From Microbacterium horticulturae (GTDB lineage: Bacteria; Actinomycetota; Actinomycetes; Actinomycetales; Microbacteriaceae): a DNA stretch of 64,000 nt. The position numbers were made by a program, and so were the translations under genes. Positions 62,929-64,000 of the stretch are shown piece by piece. Location of the stretch: NCBI RefSeq assembly GCF_029094505.1, contig NZ_CP119108.1, positions 868,001 to 932,000 on the forward strand, given 5' to 3'. How positions within the stretch are numbered: the stretch's first letter is position 1; every line of letters begins with the position of its first letter. The notes below the pieces were generated by a model. That model ran no database searches. It was not told the DNA's origin and was given only the letters and a program-made list of their open reading frames with translations.

Positions 62929-64000
62929 TCACGTCGCGCTGAGCGACGAACCGCGGTGCAGCTCGGCCACCCCGATCTTCGAATCGGCCATGCCGTAAAA
63001 GACGAAGGTGCGCCCATCGATCCGCTCGACGGCGGTGGGGAACACGACGTTCGCGACGGTTCCCGCCGTCTCGTCGCCGGTCTCCGGCTCCATGAGCGGG
63101 GTCTCGGTACGCGCGAGCACGCGTGACGGGTCCGCGGCATCCAACAGAAGAGCACCGACGACGTAGCGCACGTTCTGCTGCGGCACGAAGGCCCCGCCGA
63201 CTACCTCACCGGTGACGCCGTGGTGCAGCACGAGCCACCCCTCCGGCACCCGGATCGGTGCCGGCCCCGCGCCGATCTTCAGCGCCTCCCAATCGAACCG
63301 GGGACCGGCCACCATCCGGTGCCCCGTAGGCCGCGCCAGGGCGGAGAGATCGCGTTCGACATCCTCGACGGGGATGTACGAGATCCACACGCTCGCCCGG
63401 TCGTCCGTGATCCCGGCCGGCAACGGAGGCGCTTCGTCGGGACGGACGAAGCTGAAGTCCCACATCGGACGGTGCAACAGCGCGTAACTGAGGGCCCCCC
63501 CAGGACCGGGCACCGGCTCGGGGAAGAAGACCACGTCCTTGTTGGGGAAAAGGTTCAGGTCGGTGTCGAGCGTGTCATCGTACGCGAACTGCAGGGGGCC
63601 GAGACGCGTCCACTGCTCGCCGTCGCGCGATATGGCTACGGCCGGGCGAGGCCCGAGCGGGCCGAAGGCGACATACGTCATCACATGTCGATCCAGAGAC
63701 GGGATCCACGTGATGCGCGGATCCTCGACCCCGCCGTGCGCCACGCCGTGCTCCCAACCGCGGTCGGCCTCCAGCACGGACCCGAGCCGCTCGACGTCGC
63801 GGGGGACCCCGTCATCGACAAGCACCCGGGCGCGGCCGACGCGTGAGACGTTCCCCGCGGCCACGAGGCGCGGATACAGGTAGAGCGAGCCGTCGGCACC
63901 CCACGCCGTCGCGGGGTTGAGGACGCCCTCCTGCTCAAGGACGTTGTCGGCATCCGGCGACATGAGCACGCCCAGCCGCTCGAGCGTGTACGGGATGAGG
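62929..64000 (-). CDS. glycoside hydrolase family 130 protein (partial)
   Basis: C-terminal 357 or so codons of a five-bladed beta-propeller enzyme; the reading frame continues past the right edge (PYTLERLGVLMSPDADNVLE in front of the first in-window Met), so the true start is outside. GH130 signatures: GGVEDPRITWIPSLDRHVMT, the acid DTDLNLFPNKDVVFFPEPV, and WLVLHHGVTGEVVGGAF. The family contains beta-mannoside phosphorylases and hydrolases. The specificity cannot be told here. Confidence 0.88.
   Translation of the reverse strand, partial: LIPYTLERLGVLMSPDADNVLEQEGVLNPATAWGADGSLYLYPRLVAAGNVSRVGRARVLVDDGVPRDVERLGSVLEADRGWEHGVAHGGVEDPRITWIPSLDRHVMTYVAFGPLGPRPAVAISRDGEQWTRLGPLQFAYDDTLDTDLNLFPNKDVVFFPEPVPGPGGALSYALLHRPMWDFSFVRPDEAPPLPAGITDDRASVWISYIPVEDVERDLSALARPTGHRMVAGPRFDWEALKIGAGPAPIRVPEGWLVLHHGVTGEVVGGAFVPQQNVRYVVGALLLDAADPSRVLARTETPLMEPETGDETAGTVANVVFPTAVERIDGRTFVFYGMADSKIGVAELHRGSSLSAT

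Overview
The window is high-GC DNA with many GTG starts, tightly packed genes and no stretch over 300 bases without a feature. The gene set points to an actinobacterium of the Microbacteriaceae, probably Microbacterium or a close relative: menaquinol-type nitrate reductase, Mqo, a lysC gene with a nested beta-subunit start, a MoxR/DUF58/transglutaminase operon, a DUF222-HNH protein and GH65/GH130 enzymes. The placement is inferred from gene content and style; no ribosomal RNA is present to confirm it.

Layout, left to right. 1-9.1 kb is a nitrate-respiration block: narGHJI on the minus strand (narI cut by the window edge), with narK and moaA divergent. 9.1-24.5 kb holds single-gene units: PhzF-like protein, acetyltransferases, an SDR/TetR pair, a zinc alcohol dehydrogenase, a cysteine-bearing winged-helix regulator beside a membrane protein, an SDR with an unusual N-terminal domain, an amidase, a methyltransferase, a secreted protein with two acid-phosphatase domains, aminopeptidase N and a VOC/MarR pair with two perfect palindromic operators. 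24.5-27 kb has DAHP synthase behind a leader peptide rich in Trp/Tyr/Phe codons, then two copies of a palindromic repeat flanking a decayed ATPase gene and an ASCH gene. 27-33 kb has an LLM oxidoreductase, small membrane proteins, a YcaQ/AlkX-like protein, 6-phosphogluconate dehydrogenase, an inositol-monophosphatase-like enzyme and tRNA-Ser(GGA). 33-37.7 kb is the moxR-DUF58-tgpA operon and the 4.5S SRP RNA. 37.7-46.2 kb contains a divergent RimB-like protease/RimK pair and a run of pta, ackA, beta-phosphoglucomutase and a GH65 phosphorylase, closed by a strong bidirectional terminator. 46.2-49.6 kb is a LysR-controlled metallo-hydrolase/transporter module. 49.7-58.1 kb is core metabolism and replication: dnaX-recR, an EamA exporter, lysC-asd, mqo, tdk. 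58.1-61.1 kb has a DUF1295 protein, then a FadR-type regulator with lldD. The right end has a DUF222-HNH protein and a GH130 gene that runs off the window.

How genes work together. NarK imports nitrate, NarGHI reduces it with quinol electrons, NarJ assembles the enzyme and MoaA starts molybdenum cofactor synthesis. Mqo and LldD feed electrons from malate and lactate into the same quinone pool. A GH65 phosphorylase plus beta-phosphoglucomutase would turn a disaccharide into glucose 6-phosphate, and Pta-AckA would make ATP from acetyl-CoA.

The most notable non-coding signals are the palindromic repeat pair (25.8 and 26.7 kb), the aromatic attenuator-like leader (25.65-25.76 kb), three copies of TGGTCnGACCA (before adh and before the lactate regulator), a recurring -10 box 6-8 nt before start codons (leaderless genes), and a strong excess of GGATGCC/GGCATCC that overrides normal codon choice.
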